Below, in pieces: positions 8,215 to 16,885 of a stretch of DNA of 64,000 nucleotides. The translations under genes were made by a program, and so were the position numbers. How positions within the stretch are numbered: position 1 is the first letter of the stretch; the number at the start of each line of letters is the position of its first letter. The stretch is from Pediococcus ethanolidurans (GTDB lineage: Bacteria; Bacillota; Bacilli; Lactobacillales; Lactobacillaceae). A model generated the notes under the pieces. That model searched no databases and was not told where the DNA came from. It saw only the letters and a list, made by a program, of their open reading frames with translations. Location: contig NZ_JQBY01000001.1 of NCBI RefSeq assembly GCF_001437405.1, forward strand, positions 1 to 64,000, written 5' to 3'.

Positions 8215-8251
8215 AAAATTTCTGCAATTAAGAAACAATTACAGAAATTTT
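8215..8251 (-). terminator. Terminator of the first fructose-family PTS operon
   Basis: Arms AAAATTTCTGCAATT (8215-8229) and AATTACAGAAATTTT (8237-8251) pair with one mismatch around a 7-base loop, and the minus strand continues into TTTTTTGC. It sits 30 bp past the EIIBC gene. Confidence 0.75.
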
Positions 8252-8282
8252 CCATGTTTAAAATTATTCATTTAACGAATAA

Positions 8283-9731
8283 TTATGCTGCTTTGACCTT
8301 AGCTTTTTCTTTATTATCTTTACGGATCTTGAAGAATGCCAGCATTGCTGTTGAAACTGCAATCCCGCATAAAATGGCAACGAAGAACAAGCCAATATTA
8401 TTAGTTGCACCCAAGACACCGACAATTGGACCACCATGAGGTACAGCATCCGTGATACCAAATATCATCCCAACTGCTGATGCAACGGCAGAACCAATAA
8501 TGATACTTGGAAATACATGCTTTGGATTAGCAGTGGCAAATGGAATTGCGCCTTCTGTAATACCTATCAATCCCATCAATATGGCTGCAATCCCAGCAGT
8601 TTTTTCTTCCTCTGTATTTAAATCTCTTCGAATAAATGTTGCCAATCCGACTGATAGTGGTGGAACCGCAATGGCACATGCCACTGCTCCCATAATCTGT
8701 GGATGACCGGCCGTAATGGAAGCAACACCAAACAAGAAGGCAACTTTATTAATGGCACCACCCATATCAACGGCAACCATCGCACCTAAAACTAATCCCA
8801 AAACGATACTTGTTGATGGATCCTTTGACAAGAAGTTTAATAAGCTCTCCAATGAAGTCATTAACCAAGCAATCGGTGCTCCTAAAATTAGAATAAATCC
8901 GGCCGTAATAATTCCGGTACCTAACAAAGGAATCACGAAGATTGGCATTACTGGGCGAATACTTTGCGGTATTTTCCATGAATTAAACCATTTAACTAAA
9001 TATCCTGCAGCAAAGCCAACAACAATTGCGCCAATAAAACCAGTACCGGCTTTAGTACCTAAAATAGCTGGTGTGTTAGCAACCATCGCGCTAATCATGG
9101 CCGGGGCTAATGCTGCACGCCCAGAAATTGCATAAGCAATATAGCCAGCTAAAATTGGAATCATTAAGGTAAATCCAATCGTACCAATTTGGTTCATCGC
9201 ATTCCAAACAGTATGTGGTGCAATCACCATTCCCGCACTAGTTGGATGTGCACCAAAGGTAGTCGCTAACGCAATAAATAAGCCACCAACAACTACAAAC
9301 GGAATCATATGCGAAACACCATTCAATAATTGCTGTACGATTGGGCTTTGTTTATGTTCATCATTTTCTTCAGTCTGTTCTTCTTGTTTTTCAGCAGATT
9401 TTTTCTCGCCAGTGTAAACTTTAGCTTTCTGAGCATCTATTATTAATTTATCTGAATCTTTAATAGCGTTTGCCGTTGAGGCTAATAATACTTTTTTACC
9501 AATAAAGCGGTTCATTCCCTCAATAGCAACATCTATTGCCAAAACAACAAAGTCTGCATCTTTAATATCTGCATCAGTTAATTCATTTTCGTTTCCCTGA
9601 GCACCCTGTGTTTCAACCTTTACAGTATATCCTTTTGCTTCACCAGCTTTTTGTAATTTTTCTGCTGCCATATAGGTATGAGCAATACCTACTGGACATT
9701 TTGTAACACCTACAAAACTTGCCATACTCAT
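8283..9731 (-). CDS. PTS fructose-family transporter subunit EIIBC
   Basis: Membrane permease fused to its phosphoryl-transfer domain. Residues 1-95 form the EIIB domain with active-site Cys12 in VTKCPVGIAHTYMAAE. A charged linker (about 115-128) leads to the EIIC domain of about 345 residues with around ten hydrophobic segments and the fructose-family signatures GISHM-type PFV, AVDMGGAINK and ITEGAIPFA. It takes up a sugar while phosphorylating it; substrate is not fixed by sequence (fructose, mannosylglycerate-like and others occur in this family). EIIA is a separate gene 18 bp upstream, and the PRD regulator precedes that. Confidence 0.92.
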   Translation of the reverse strand: MSMASFVGVTKCPVGIAHTYMAAEKLQKAGEAKGYTVKVETQGAQGNENELTDADIKDADFVVLAIDVAIEGMNRFIGKKVLLASTANAIKDSDKLIIDAQKAKVYTGEKKSAEKQEEQTEENDEHKQSPIVQQLLNGVSHMIPFVVVGGLFIALATTFGAHPTSAGMVIAPHTVWNAMNQIGTIGFTLMIPILAGYIAYAISGRAALAPAMISAMVANTPAILGTKAGTGFIGAIVVGFAAGYLVKWFNSWKIPQSIRPVMPIFVIPLLGTGIITAGFILILGAPIAWLMTSLESLLNFLSKDPSTSIVLGLVLGAMVAVDMGGAINKVAFLFGVASITAGHPQIMGAVACAIAVPPLSVGLATFIRRDLNTEEEKTAGIAAILMGLIGITEGAIPFATANPKHVFPSIIIGSAVASAVGMIFGITDAVPHGGPIVGVLGATNNIGLFFVAILCGIAVSTAMLAFFKIRKDNKEKAKVKAA

Positions 9732-9748
9732 TCACTGCCTTTCATTTT

Positions 9749-10210
9749 TTATGCTTTGAATTCAATCGCATTTGTGACTACTTCATACAATTTTTTTGCA
9801 TCATGTCGACCATTCTGAAGGTCTTTAATAAATTCATCGTCCATCAATTTTCTAGCTAACTTTGACAACACAGTCAAATGCTCCTTATTGGGATCGTCTA
9901 GAGGCATAATTAATGCAATCGCAATTTCTACAGGTTCTTCATCCAGTGATTCCCATTCGATTGGTTGTGTGAACGTCACAATACCAACGACTGGTTGCTG
10001 GAGTCCATTAATTTTGGCATGGGGAATTGCAACCCCATTTCCAAATCCTGTTGTACTTTCCTTTTCACGCGCTTCGAAGCCTTGCACTAACGCTTTAGCA
10101 TCTATACCGTTTTCGTGTGCAAAGAGCTCTGCCATTTTTTTCAAAGCATCATTTTTATTCCCAGTTATCGAAACATCCGTAAAAATATTATTTAAATCAA
10201 ACTCTTTCAC
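9749..10210 (-). CDS. PTS fructose-family subunit EIIA
   Basis: A 153-residue cytoplasmic phosphocarrier that passes phosphate from HPr to the EIIB domain of the next gene. The active-site histidine is H64 in GVAIPHAK, with the typical upstream GFGNG. The start is GTG at 10210 with GGAGG 8 nt before it. Only 1 bp separates it from the stop of the PRD regulator upstream and 17 bp from EIIBC, so the three genes are one operon. Confidence 0.92.
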   Translation of the reverse strand: MKEFDLNNIFTDVSITGNKNDALKKMAELFAHENGIDAKALVQGFEAREKESTTGFGNGVAIPHAKINGLQQPVVGIVTFTQPIEWESLDEEPVEIAIALIMPLDDPNKEHLTVLSKLARKLMDDEFIKDLQNGRHDAKKLYEVVTNAIEFKA

Positions 10211-10211
10211 T

Positions 10212-12164
10212 TTAAAGTCCTCCCTTATTCCATTCTTTTAATATTTTAATAACCTGTTGTTCTTGCTGTGCCTTTAATAACCTACCTTGCAACTGATGAT
10301 CATCAATAATTGCATTGATTAACTTAAAGATGTCACGCATCTTTCCTTTTACTTCATTATTTAATCCAATAAAGAAAATAAAGTTAACTTCACTTTTCTT
10401 CCATAAAATTGGTTTTTTACTAATTAATAAAACCAGAGCCGATTTCTCAATTAATTTTGGACTCACATGGGGGAGCGCAAATCGTTCCATTGCCGTACTT
10501 GCCAACTCTTCACGTTGATCAACAGCTTTTAAGACTTCCTTTACATTTTTGATATACTTTCCATTTATTAACGCTTGTGTTATTGTCTCCATGGTTTGCT
10601 GATAATCTTCTGATTGATCTTTAATCAAAATAAGTTCGGGTTTCAAAAAATCAAAAAAAGGATTATGTGATTGTGTATTTTTTTGTAATTGCTTAATTTC
10701 AGATTGAATTACTTGTATGTCATTGGGTTCTAACAATGGTCCTACACAAATAACTGGTTTTTCTATATTGCTAATTGGAATTGTACTAATAACCAAATCC
10801 TCCGTTAGCTTTGAATTAAACAAATCTGCTACCGTAGTAACTCTGTTAACTTGAAGTGTCTTATTAAATCTTGTTTCTAGTCGTTGTGCTAGAAGTTGTG
10901 AGGTCCCAATACCACTGCTACAAACCACCACAACTCTTAATCGTTTATCGGATAAATGCCGTTCATAAAAAGACTCAAAATGTAACGCAATAAAAGCTAA
11001 TTCATCATCATTCAAAATAATTTCATACTTTGTTTGCAGATCTGCTTGTAACTCAACTGCTGCATCAAAGGCTTCTGGCAAATTTCGGCGAATTTCTTTT
11101 GTATAGGGGTTATAAATATTAAGTCCAACTTTTAATCTTTTAATTGTCGATGCTAGATGAAGAGACAAACCCTCCAAAAGTTCCTTATCCGGATGAATAT
11201 TTACTAATCTTTTTTTCAAAAAAACAGAAACATTCTTAAAATCACTATCATCTTTCTGCAGATTAGGTTGCTCTTTTACGTCTGCCAGAGAAATTTTTTT
11301 ATGCATGGCGGCCACAATATGCAAATTAAGATATCTTTGTTCAACCATTGGAATTGAATGTTGATAACGACGTTCAAGAATTGTCACCAAAAGCTTCGTT
11401 TCGTTTAATAACTTTGTGTTTTTTCCCAACCTGACTAGTTTTTTACTATCTATTGAAGAATTGTTTATTCTCTCTAATGCAATCATGAGATGGATAGCTA
11501 ATGATTGAAATTCATAATCCGAAAAAATTAAATGACTTTTTTCAATAAACTCTGTCAGTGTATCCATTACTAGTGAAATAATATATTTTGAAAATAATTG
11601 CTGTAATTTTGGTGGTAAGTTAATGGTTCTTATTAATTGGCCGTGTTCATGTTCTGCATAAATCTCTTGACCCCAATATTGACTGATGAGTTCCGCAATC
11701 GCCTCTCGTCGTTGATCCTCATTTGCAGAAATATTAATACCTTGGTGGCTAATCTCAACACCAATTCCTAAACTAGTTAGCTTTTTTCGAACAATTAAGA
11801 AGTCATTTTCTACTGTACTTCGACTTACAAACAACTCATCTGCCAGTCCTTGAAGGGTGTAGGGCATGGAGTTCAATAATAACTTGAATAATATATGTCG
11901 TTGACGACCTCCTTTAGATTGAAAATCAGTTGCTGAAGTTAAACTTAATGACTTCCGTAATTTATCAAGTTTTCCTGTAAAATATATGCCATCATTAGGT
12001 CGTCGAATTAACTGCACTCCTAATTTTTTTATTGCTGGCTCAACTTGATCTAACACATTAGCAATTGTCCGTTGGGAAAGATTCATATGTGCTGCAATCT
12101 CTTCATAATGAGTTTTCCCTTGTACTAAAATATATCGAATAATTTCCGTTTCTCGCTCATTCAT
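10212..12164 (-). CDS. PRD-containing transcriptional activator (BglG/MtlR type)
   Basis: A 650-residue PTS-controlled DNA-binding regulator. Order: N-terminal winged HTH and Mga-like HTH (LSQRTIANVLDQV near 25-40; LSVSRSTVEND-type near 113), two PRDs with phosphorylatable histidines (YEFQSLAIHLMIALER and ELAFIALHFESFYER), an EIIB-like domain (VVVCSSGIGTSQLL) and a C-terminal EIIA-like domain (RFALPHVSP). Such proteins are activated or silenced by phosphorylation from HPr and the cognate EIIs. It is the first gene of the operon, which implies autoregulation. A cre site lies upstream. Confidence 0.92.
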   Translation of the reverse strand: MNERETEIIRYILVQGKTHYEEIAAHMNLSQRTIANVLDQVEPAIKKLGVQLIRRPNDGIYFTGKLDKLRKSLSLTSATDFQSKGGRQRHILFKLLLNSMPYTLQGLADELFVSRSTVENDFLIVRKKLTSLGIGVEISHQGINISANEDQRREAIAELISQYWGQEIYAEHEHGQLIRTINLPPKLQQLFSKYIISLVMDTLTEFIEKSHLIFSDYEFQSLAIHLMIALERINNSSIDSKKLVRLGKNTKLLNETKLLVTILERRYQHSIPMVEQRYLNLHIVAAMHKKISLADVKEQPNLQKDDSDFKNVSVFLKKRLVNIHPDKELLEGLSLHLASTIKRLKVGLNIYNPYTKEIRRNLPEAFDAAVELQADLQTKYEIILNDDELAFIALHFESFYERHLSDKRLRVVVVCSSGIGTSQLLAQRLETRFNKTLQVNRVTTVADLFNSKLTEDLVISTIPISNIEKPVICVGPLLEPNDIQVIQSEIKQLQKNTQSHNPFFDFLKPELILIKDQSEDYQQTMETITQALINGKYIKNVKEVLKAVDQREELASTAMERFALPHVSPKLIEKSALVLLISKKPILWKKSEVNFIFFIGLNNEVKGKMRDIFKLINAIIDDHQLQGRLLKAQQEQQVIKILKEWNKGGL

Positions 12165-12230
12165 TTACTTTTGAATACACCTTCTCTCTCGTCTTAACTT
12201 TAATATCACTATAAAATATGTTCCGTCTTC

Positions 12231-12244
12231 TGCAAACGCTTACT
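12231..12244. promoter_or_regulatory. cre site (CcpA) upstream of the first PRD-PTS operon
   Basis: TGCAAACGCTTACT matches the catabolite-responsive element consensus TGWAANCGNTNWCA at nearly all positions. It lies about 67-80 bp before the regulator gene, in promoter range, so carbon catabolite control is likely. Confidence 0.6.
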
Positions 12245-12350
12245 TTTACTAGATTAATGTTGCAAAAATTGAACCAGCTAAACAAAATAATTCTATAAAT
12301 CATTCTTAAAGTCAGACAACTTATACCTTAATCGAAAAAAATTGCTTTAA

Positions 12351-12393
12351 AAAAATCGTTTACAAGAAATTTTTATTCTTGTAAACGATTTTT
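12351..12393. terminator. Strong terminator after the MngB-like gene
   Basis: An exact 18-bp stem (12351-12368 with 12376-12393) with a 7-base loop; A and T tracts flank both ends. It ends the second fructose-family operon 35 bp past its last gene, and shields the next operon's promoter. Confidence 0.88.
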
Positions 12394-12427
12394 AGGTACT
12401 ACTTATATACCTTTTACCATCGACAGC

Positions 12428-15043
12428 TTAATATTTAAATTTGAGTGTAATCATGTCATACTTTCCAATCGTCCCATCAGACTGAATTGGTTCCTCTAAA
12501 GCATTAACAACGTCTGCTTTACTCAATAGATCCTCTGGGATTTTTACTATTTGTTTAGTTGGATTTTGGATTCTCACAATATAGGCATCTGCATCTAAGT
12601 ACGAAGGATAAACTGCTGCTACCAATAAATCCTGGATTTCCAACAATGAAAATGAATCTGGAATGACTGGATTATCCTCTGTTGGCCAAATCTTGTTATC
12701 CAAACGATTAATAAAAAGATTTAATTTCTGCATTTGATAAGAGATTGAAGGCGATAACCATCTATGCATCAACATGCTTGTCTCGTGTTCCGAAAATTTC
12801 TTTTCTGCAAACGATAAAGCAAATTCAAACCGATTTTGACCCAACTCTTCTGCTAATGGAGTCGCCATCATCACATGCCCTTGATTAGTTGTATCTCCTG
12901 ATGCACGACCGGGTCGCCAAGCTAAATTAGGTTTGCCCAACTGCCCTGTTGTAGCCATTAAGGTGACGTACAAACCATTATTCTTGGCTTCATACTCTTT
13001 CATACCTTTGCCAAGAAAAGTCATGTGTTTATTTTCTCCCACAATGGAAACAGTTTTATCAAAGCTATAGATATTCACTGGCTTTTCAACAAATTCTTTT
13101 TCCCAATCATCACTAATTTTATGATTGGTTGTTTGCACAAAACCATCTTGAATATGAGCAATCGTTTTAGCATTTTTAATTTGAGGATTTAATTTTAATC
13201 GCAGTCGATGCGAATAAACTTGGTTATCAAAATCTAATTTTCCTTCTATTAAACCTTGTTCATCAAAGGACAAACGTAAGGTATAACTCACCGCTTGATA
13301 TTGTGGATTTGTAGCCACGCGATCTTCCAAATGCAATGGTAACTTACTGGTTCCTTTGACAATCAGAACCGCTACTTTGCCATTAATCTCTTCAACTTGA
13401 GCATTCTGAAAATCAAGTGCACGTTCATGATCTCCACCCAAAGGTGAATAATCATACGTATCCCCATCATTACCCGAATCCAACAATTGAATAGCATCGG
13501 TTATTTGGCATTCTTGATTTGAATAATTAATAGTCCCATTTACAAAATTCAATCTCTGATTTTCAAACTGAATTTCATTTTTTTTATTGGAATCGGAATT
13601 GATTAATAACTCAGCAGCAGGTTGCTTGCCTTCATTGAAATGAATGACTTTATATCCAAGGGCTGGCAACTCAATGTTCCCTTCAAACTTTAATTCATAA
13701 TACTCGGGTTCATCCGTATACTCTTGGCCACGAGGCGTCATCATCAGAATATGGTGACGTACTGGATAATGTTTACTCTCAATAATGACGGGCCGCTCTA
13801 ATCCATCAAACTCTATATTTTTTGAACTAGTTGTAAGACTGATAATTTTCTTACCACTAAATTTAAAAGGATCCGTATTAAACACAAGCACATCATGGTC
13901 ACCCAAGTTGAGGAATTCAGCCAATTTCTTTTTGATCATATTTTCAATTCCATCGGCAATTTCATTGGCCTCTTTAAACCGATGTTTGATGTCCACCGCA
14001 ACATTATCGGAAACACTTCCACCTAATGTATCATGAGCTTGACATTCTAAAAGTTTCTTCCAAAGCTTAATCAGCAAACCAGTACCAATGTTAAGTCCAT
14101 TTTTATGGGCAATTACCATTAAAGGTTCAACTCTTCGTAAAATCTTTTGTTCCAAATAAAAGTTGTCCGTTTTAATTTGGTGTCTAACTGACCCAATGGT
14201 TCGATGAACTCGCGCATATGTTGGTAAACGTAATTCACCTTGATAGGTTGGTAGATCTGTACGTTGCCTTAACTTATCAATAAATTTCGGATAAGAACTA
14301 ATTACGGTATGATTCTTACTTAATTTGTTGAGATCCGAAATGGTTTGATGAATATTTTTTATAATATTCATTTGATCAATTCCAGAAGGCATTAAAACAT
14401 CTGTATTTTTAGCGTGGGTTGCTTCAAAGTCAGCCGCTGGGTCAAATCGTTTATCCACAAACTCTTTAAGATTTTTCTTTGATTCCACATCAATTTGTGC
14501 TGTGAAATAACCAAATGGAAAATTAGCTGCATATACATCTTTTCCAGAAAGTCCCTGCCATTTAAAGTACACTGAGTTCATTTGTGTTCTGAAATTAGTT
14601 CCTCGCCAAAAAACAAAGTTATCAATCCCAACTTGATGCAAAATTGTTGGTAATTGTGCATTGAACCCAAAAGTATCTGGCAAATAGCCCACCATCATTG
14701 GTTGTCCATACTTTTCTCTAGTATCATTGACCCCAATAATCAAGTTTCTTAAAATGGACTCTGTATCTGGTATCAAGGCATCTGTTTGCGTATACCATGG
14801 TCCAACAAACAAACGTCCCCCTTTAACTAGCATTTGAATACGCTTCTTTGCTTCCGGATGAATTTCTACATACTCATCAACAACTGAAATCTGCCCATCC
14901 AAACAGAAATTGGCTTCTGGATGTTTTTCCAACTCATCTAGAACCTCGGTAAACAGTTGATCGCTCAATACCAAAGCATCCATAGTTGTAAAATACCATT
15001 CTCGATCCCAATGAGTATGGTTAACGAGATTCGTCTGAGTCAT
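12428..15043 (-). CDS. mngB: GH38 alpha-mannosidase, mannosylglycerate hydrolase-like (MngB)
   Basis: An 871-residue cytoplasmic GH38 enzyme, close to the 877 residues of E. coli MngB, which cleaves 2-O-(6-phospho-mannosyl)-glycerate. The metal motif HTHWD is at 9-13, and GYLPDTFGFNAQLP carries the nucleophile D123. WYFTT, GPWYTQTD and MRVHRTIGS-like segments follow MngB through the protein. Followed by all-beta domains. It is the last gene of a fructose-family PTS operon, 2 bp after EIIC, the same partnership as mngA-mngB, so a phosphorylated mannoside is the expected substrate. Substrate identity is inference. Confidence 0.85.
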   Translation of the reverse strand: MTQTNLVNHTHWDREWYFTTMDALVLSDQLFTEVLDELEKHPEANFCLDGQISVVDEYVEIHPEAKKRIQMLVKGGRLFVGPWYTQTDALIPDTESILRNLIIGVNDTREKYGQPMMVGYLPDTFGFNAQLPTILHQVGIDNFVFWRGTNFRTQMNSVYFKWQGLSGKDVYAANFPFGYFTAQIDVESKKNLKEFVDKRFDPAADFEATHAKNTDVLMPSGIDQMNIIKNIHQTISDLNKLSKNHTVISSYPKFIDKLRQRTDLPTYQGELRLPTYARVHRTIGSVRHQIKTDNFYLEQKILRRVEPLMVIAHKNGLNIGTGLLIKLWKKLLECQAHDTLGGSVSDNVAVDIKHRFKEANEIADGIENMIKKKLAEFLNLGDHDVLVFNTDPFKFSGKKIISLTTSSKNIEFDGLERPVIIESKHYPVRHHILMMTPRGQEYTDEPEYYELKFEGNIELPALGYKVIHFNEGKQPAAELLINSDSNKKNEIQFENQRLNFVNGTINYSNQECQITDAIQLLDSGNDGDTYDYSPLGGDHERALDFQNAQVEEINGKVAVLIVKGTSKLPLHLEDRVATNPQYQAVSYTLRLSFDEQGLIEGKLDFDNQVYSHRLRLKLNPQIKNAKTIAHIQDGFVQTTNHKISDDWEKEFVEKPVNIYSFDKTVSIVGENKHMTFLGKGMKEYEAKNNGLYVTLMATTGQLGKPNLAWRPGRASGDTTNQGHVMMATPLAEELGQNRFEFALSFAEKKFSEHETSMLMHRWLSPSISYQMQKLNLFINRLDNKIWPTEDNPVIPDSFSLLEIQDLLVAAVYPSYLDADAYIVRIQNPTKQIVKIPEDLLSKADVVNALEEPIQSDGTIGKYDMITLKFKY

Positions 15044-15045
15044 AA

Positions 15046-16083
15046 TTACCCTTCTTTCGCTTCTGAGTTATGTCGCGTAAATCTCTTTAAGAAGTTTACT
15101 AATAGTGCCGTAATGATGACACCAACTAAGATAGCAACGGTATAAAGAATCACATTTGATGAAAACGGAATTGCCATGACCGTTGAAAGTGCCGTCTTTT
15201 GATAAGTTCCAAACAAGGCGTTCGTTGCACAACCAGCTGCTGTTCCAACAATAATGCTTGGAATAACTCGAACTGGATCAGCAACCGCAAATGGAATCGT
15301 TCCTTCCGTAATTCCAACAATTCCCATTACCAATGCTGAACGACCACTTTCAATTTCAGCATCACTGTATAATTTTTTACCACCAAGTAACGTTGCAACA
15401 AACATACCTAACGGTGGAATACCAATTGCCATCAACATTGCAGTACTTGCTTGATAACCACCAGATGTAAAGGCAGCCATTCCAAACGCATAAGCAATTT
15501 TGTTGATTGGGCCTCCCATATCAACAGCCATCATTCCACCAAGAAGAGCAGCTAATAGAACTGCATTAGCACCACTCATCCCTTTTAACCAAGCTGTTAG
15601 GGCAACCGTCATTGCCTTAATCGGATCTCCAACAACATAAATCAGGAATAGGCCTACCACTAAAGTGGCTAAAAATGGAATCACAATTAGTGACTTTACA
15701 GCTGTTAAATTTGCTGGCATTGGAATCTTTTTTAGCCATTGAACTAAATATCCAACTAATAGCCCGACCAACATACCACCTAAAAATCCAGTTCCCATTG
15801 ATGATGCAACCAAACCAACAATGAATGCTGGTGCTAGTCCCGGTCGATCAGCAATAGAATACGAAATATAAGCTGCAATAATTACTGGAATAAATCCTAA
15901 TCCAGTTTGACCTAACAATCTGAGGTTCCCCCAGATATTACTTGTTTGGTTCCAAACATTTGTCCCGCCAAAAATTACCGCAATTGATGTTAATAATCCG
16001 GCTGCAGTAACCAGTGGGATCATATATGAAACACCAGTTTGAAAATGATTGGCTAACTCTTTACCAAATTTTTTCCAATTCAT
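15046..16083 (-). CDS. PTS fructose-family subunit EIIC
   Basis: A 345-residue integral membrane permease with about ten hydrophobic segments. Signature stretches are SYMIPLVTAAGLL at the N-terminus, AVDMGGPINKIAYAFG in the middle and GITEGTIPFAVADPVRVIPS near the C-terminus. ATG at 16083 is chosen over GTG at 16092 because AAGGGAAG lies 8 nt before it. It forms a complete transporter with the separate EIIB and EIIA upstream and feeds the GH38 enzyme encoded 2 bp downstream. Confidence 0.92.
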   Translation of the reverse strand: MNWKKFGKELANHFQTGVSYMIPLVTAAGLLTSIAVIFGGTNVWNQTSNIWGNLRLLGQTGLGFIPVIIAAYISYSIADRPGLAPAFIVGLVASSMGTGFLGGMLVGLLVGYLVQWLKKIPMPANLTAVKSLIVIPFLATLVVGLFLIYVVGDPIKAMTVALTAWLKGMSGANAVLLAALLGGMMAVDMGGPINKIAYAFGMAAFTSGGYQASTAMLMAIGIPPLGMFVATLLGGKKLYSDAEIESGRSALVMGIVGITEGTIPFAVADPVRVIPSIIVGTAAGCATNALFGTYQKTALSTVMAIPFSSNVILYTVAILVGVIITALLVNFLKRFTRHNSEAKEG

Positions 16084-16098
16084 TATTTTCACTTCCCT

Positions 16099-16413
16099 TT
16101 AATTTATCAGTGCAATTGCCTGATCAATTGCTGATTTACCATCCTTAACTACTTCAGATGTTCCAACCTTTAAAGTCTTCTTTCCTTCAAAACGATCTGG
16201 TTCCTGAACATTAGTATCTACTGCGAAAATGACAACGTCTGCAGCATCAATTTCAGATTGTGAAAGTCGGTTCTCAACTCCCATTGCACCTTGCGTTTCA
16301 ACCTTAATGTCATAACCCTCTTTTTTAGCGAACTTCTTTAGATTTTCGGCCGCCATATAAGTATGGGCAATACCTGCGATACAAGCTGTAACAGCCACAA
16401 TTTTTTTTGCCAT
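16099..16413 (-). CDS. PTS fructose-family subunit EIIB
   Basis: A 104-residue cytoplasmic phosphocarrier with active-site Cys11 in VTACIAGIAHTYMAAE. The rest (VETQGAMGVENRLS, DVVIFAVDT) is typical EIIB-Fru. The ATG has AGGAGGAG before it. It is encoded between EIIA and EIIC of the same operon, so here the A, B and C domains are three polypeptides, unlike the fused EIIBC of the neighbouring operon. Confidence 0.93.
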   Translation of the reverse strand: MAKKIVAVTACIAGIAHTYMAAENLKKFAKKEGYDIKVETQGAMGVENRLSQSEIDAADVVIFAVDTNVQEPDRFEGKKTLKVGTSEVVKDGKSAIDQAIALIN

Positions 16414-16429
16414 GATAAACTCCTCCTAT

Positions 16430-16885
16430 TTAACTTTTAAGTATTTTTAAAATCTCTTCACTAGTTTGTGCCGATTTAATTGCTTTCACAAAATCATCAT
16501 CCATCAATTTTCCGGACAATTTAGCTAACATCCGTAAGTGCGCATCCCCTTTTGATTCTGGCGAAACTGCCATTAAGAAGATGATATTGACCTCGCTGCC
16601 ATCTAACGAATGCCACGCTAATGGCTCAGAATTCTTGGCAAACAACATCGTCGATTGAATTACCGACGTGCTTTTGCCATGTGGAATCGCAATGTTATTA
16701 CCAATACCGGTGGTGGTCAAGGACTCCCGATGTAACACATCATGATAAAAATCATCTGCATCGGAAACGCTTCCATTTTGTTGTAAAATCAAAGCCAATT
16801 GATGAATGGCTTCGTCACGAGTCTTGGCATGCAAATCCATGACAATATTTTTTTCTGAAATGAAATCACTTAACTTACTACTCAA
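16430..16885 (-). CDS. PTS fructose-family subunit EIIA
   Basis: A 151-residue EIIA with active-site H69 in NIAIPHGKS. The start is TTG at 16885, lying inside the last codons of the regulator gene (8-nt overlap) behind GGAGG, which gives translational coupling. It delivers phosphate to the EIIB encoded next. It may also phosphorylate the PRD regulator upstream, as is known for this class. Confidence 0.92.
   Translation of the reverse strand: MSSKLSDFISEKNIVMDLHAKTRDEAIHQLALILQQNGSVSDADDFYHDVLHRESLTTTGIGNNIAIPHGKSTSVIQSTMLFAKNSEPLAWHSLDGSEVNIIFLMAVSPESKGDAHLRMLAKLSGKLMDDDFVKAIKSAQTSEEILKILKS

Noticed and set aside
8254-9135. Plus-strand open frames opposite the EIIBC gene (up to 139 codons)
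   Set aside because: They mirror the hydrophobic EIIC codons and have no ribosome sites; similar antisense frames oppose several other PTS genes.
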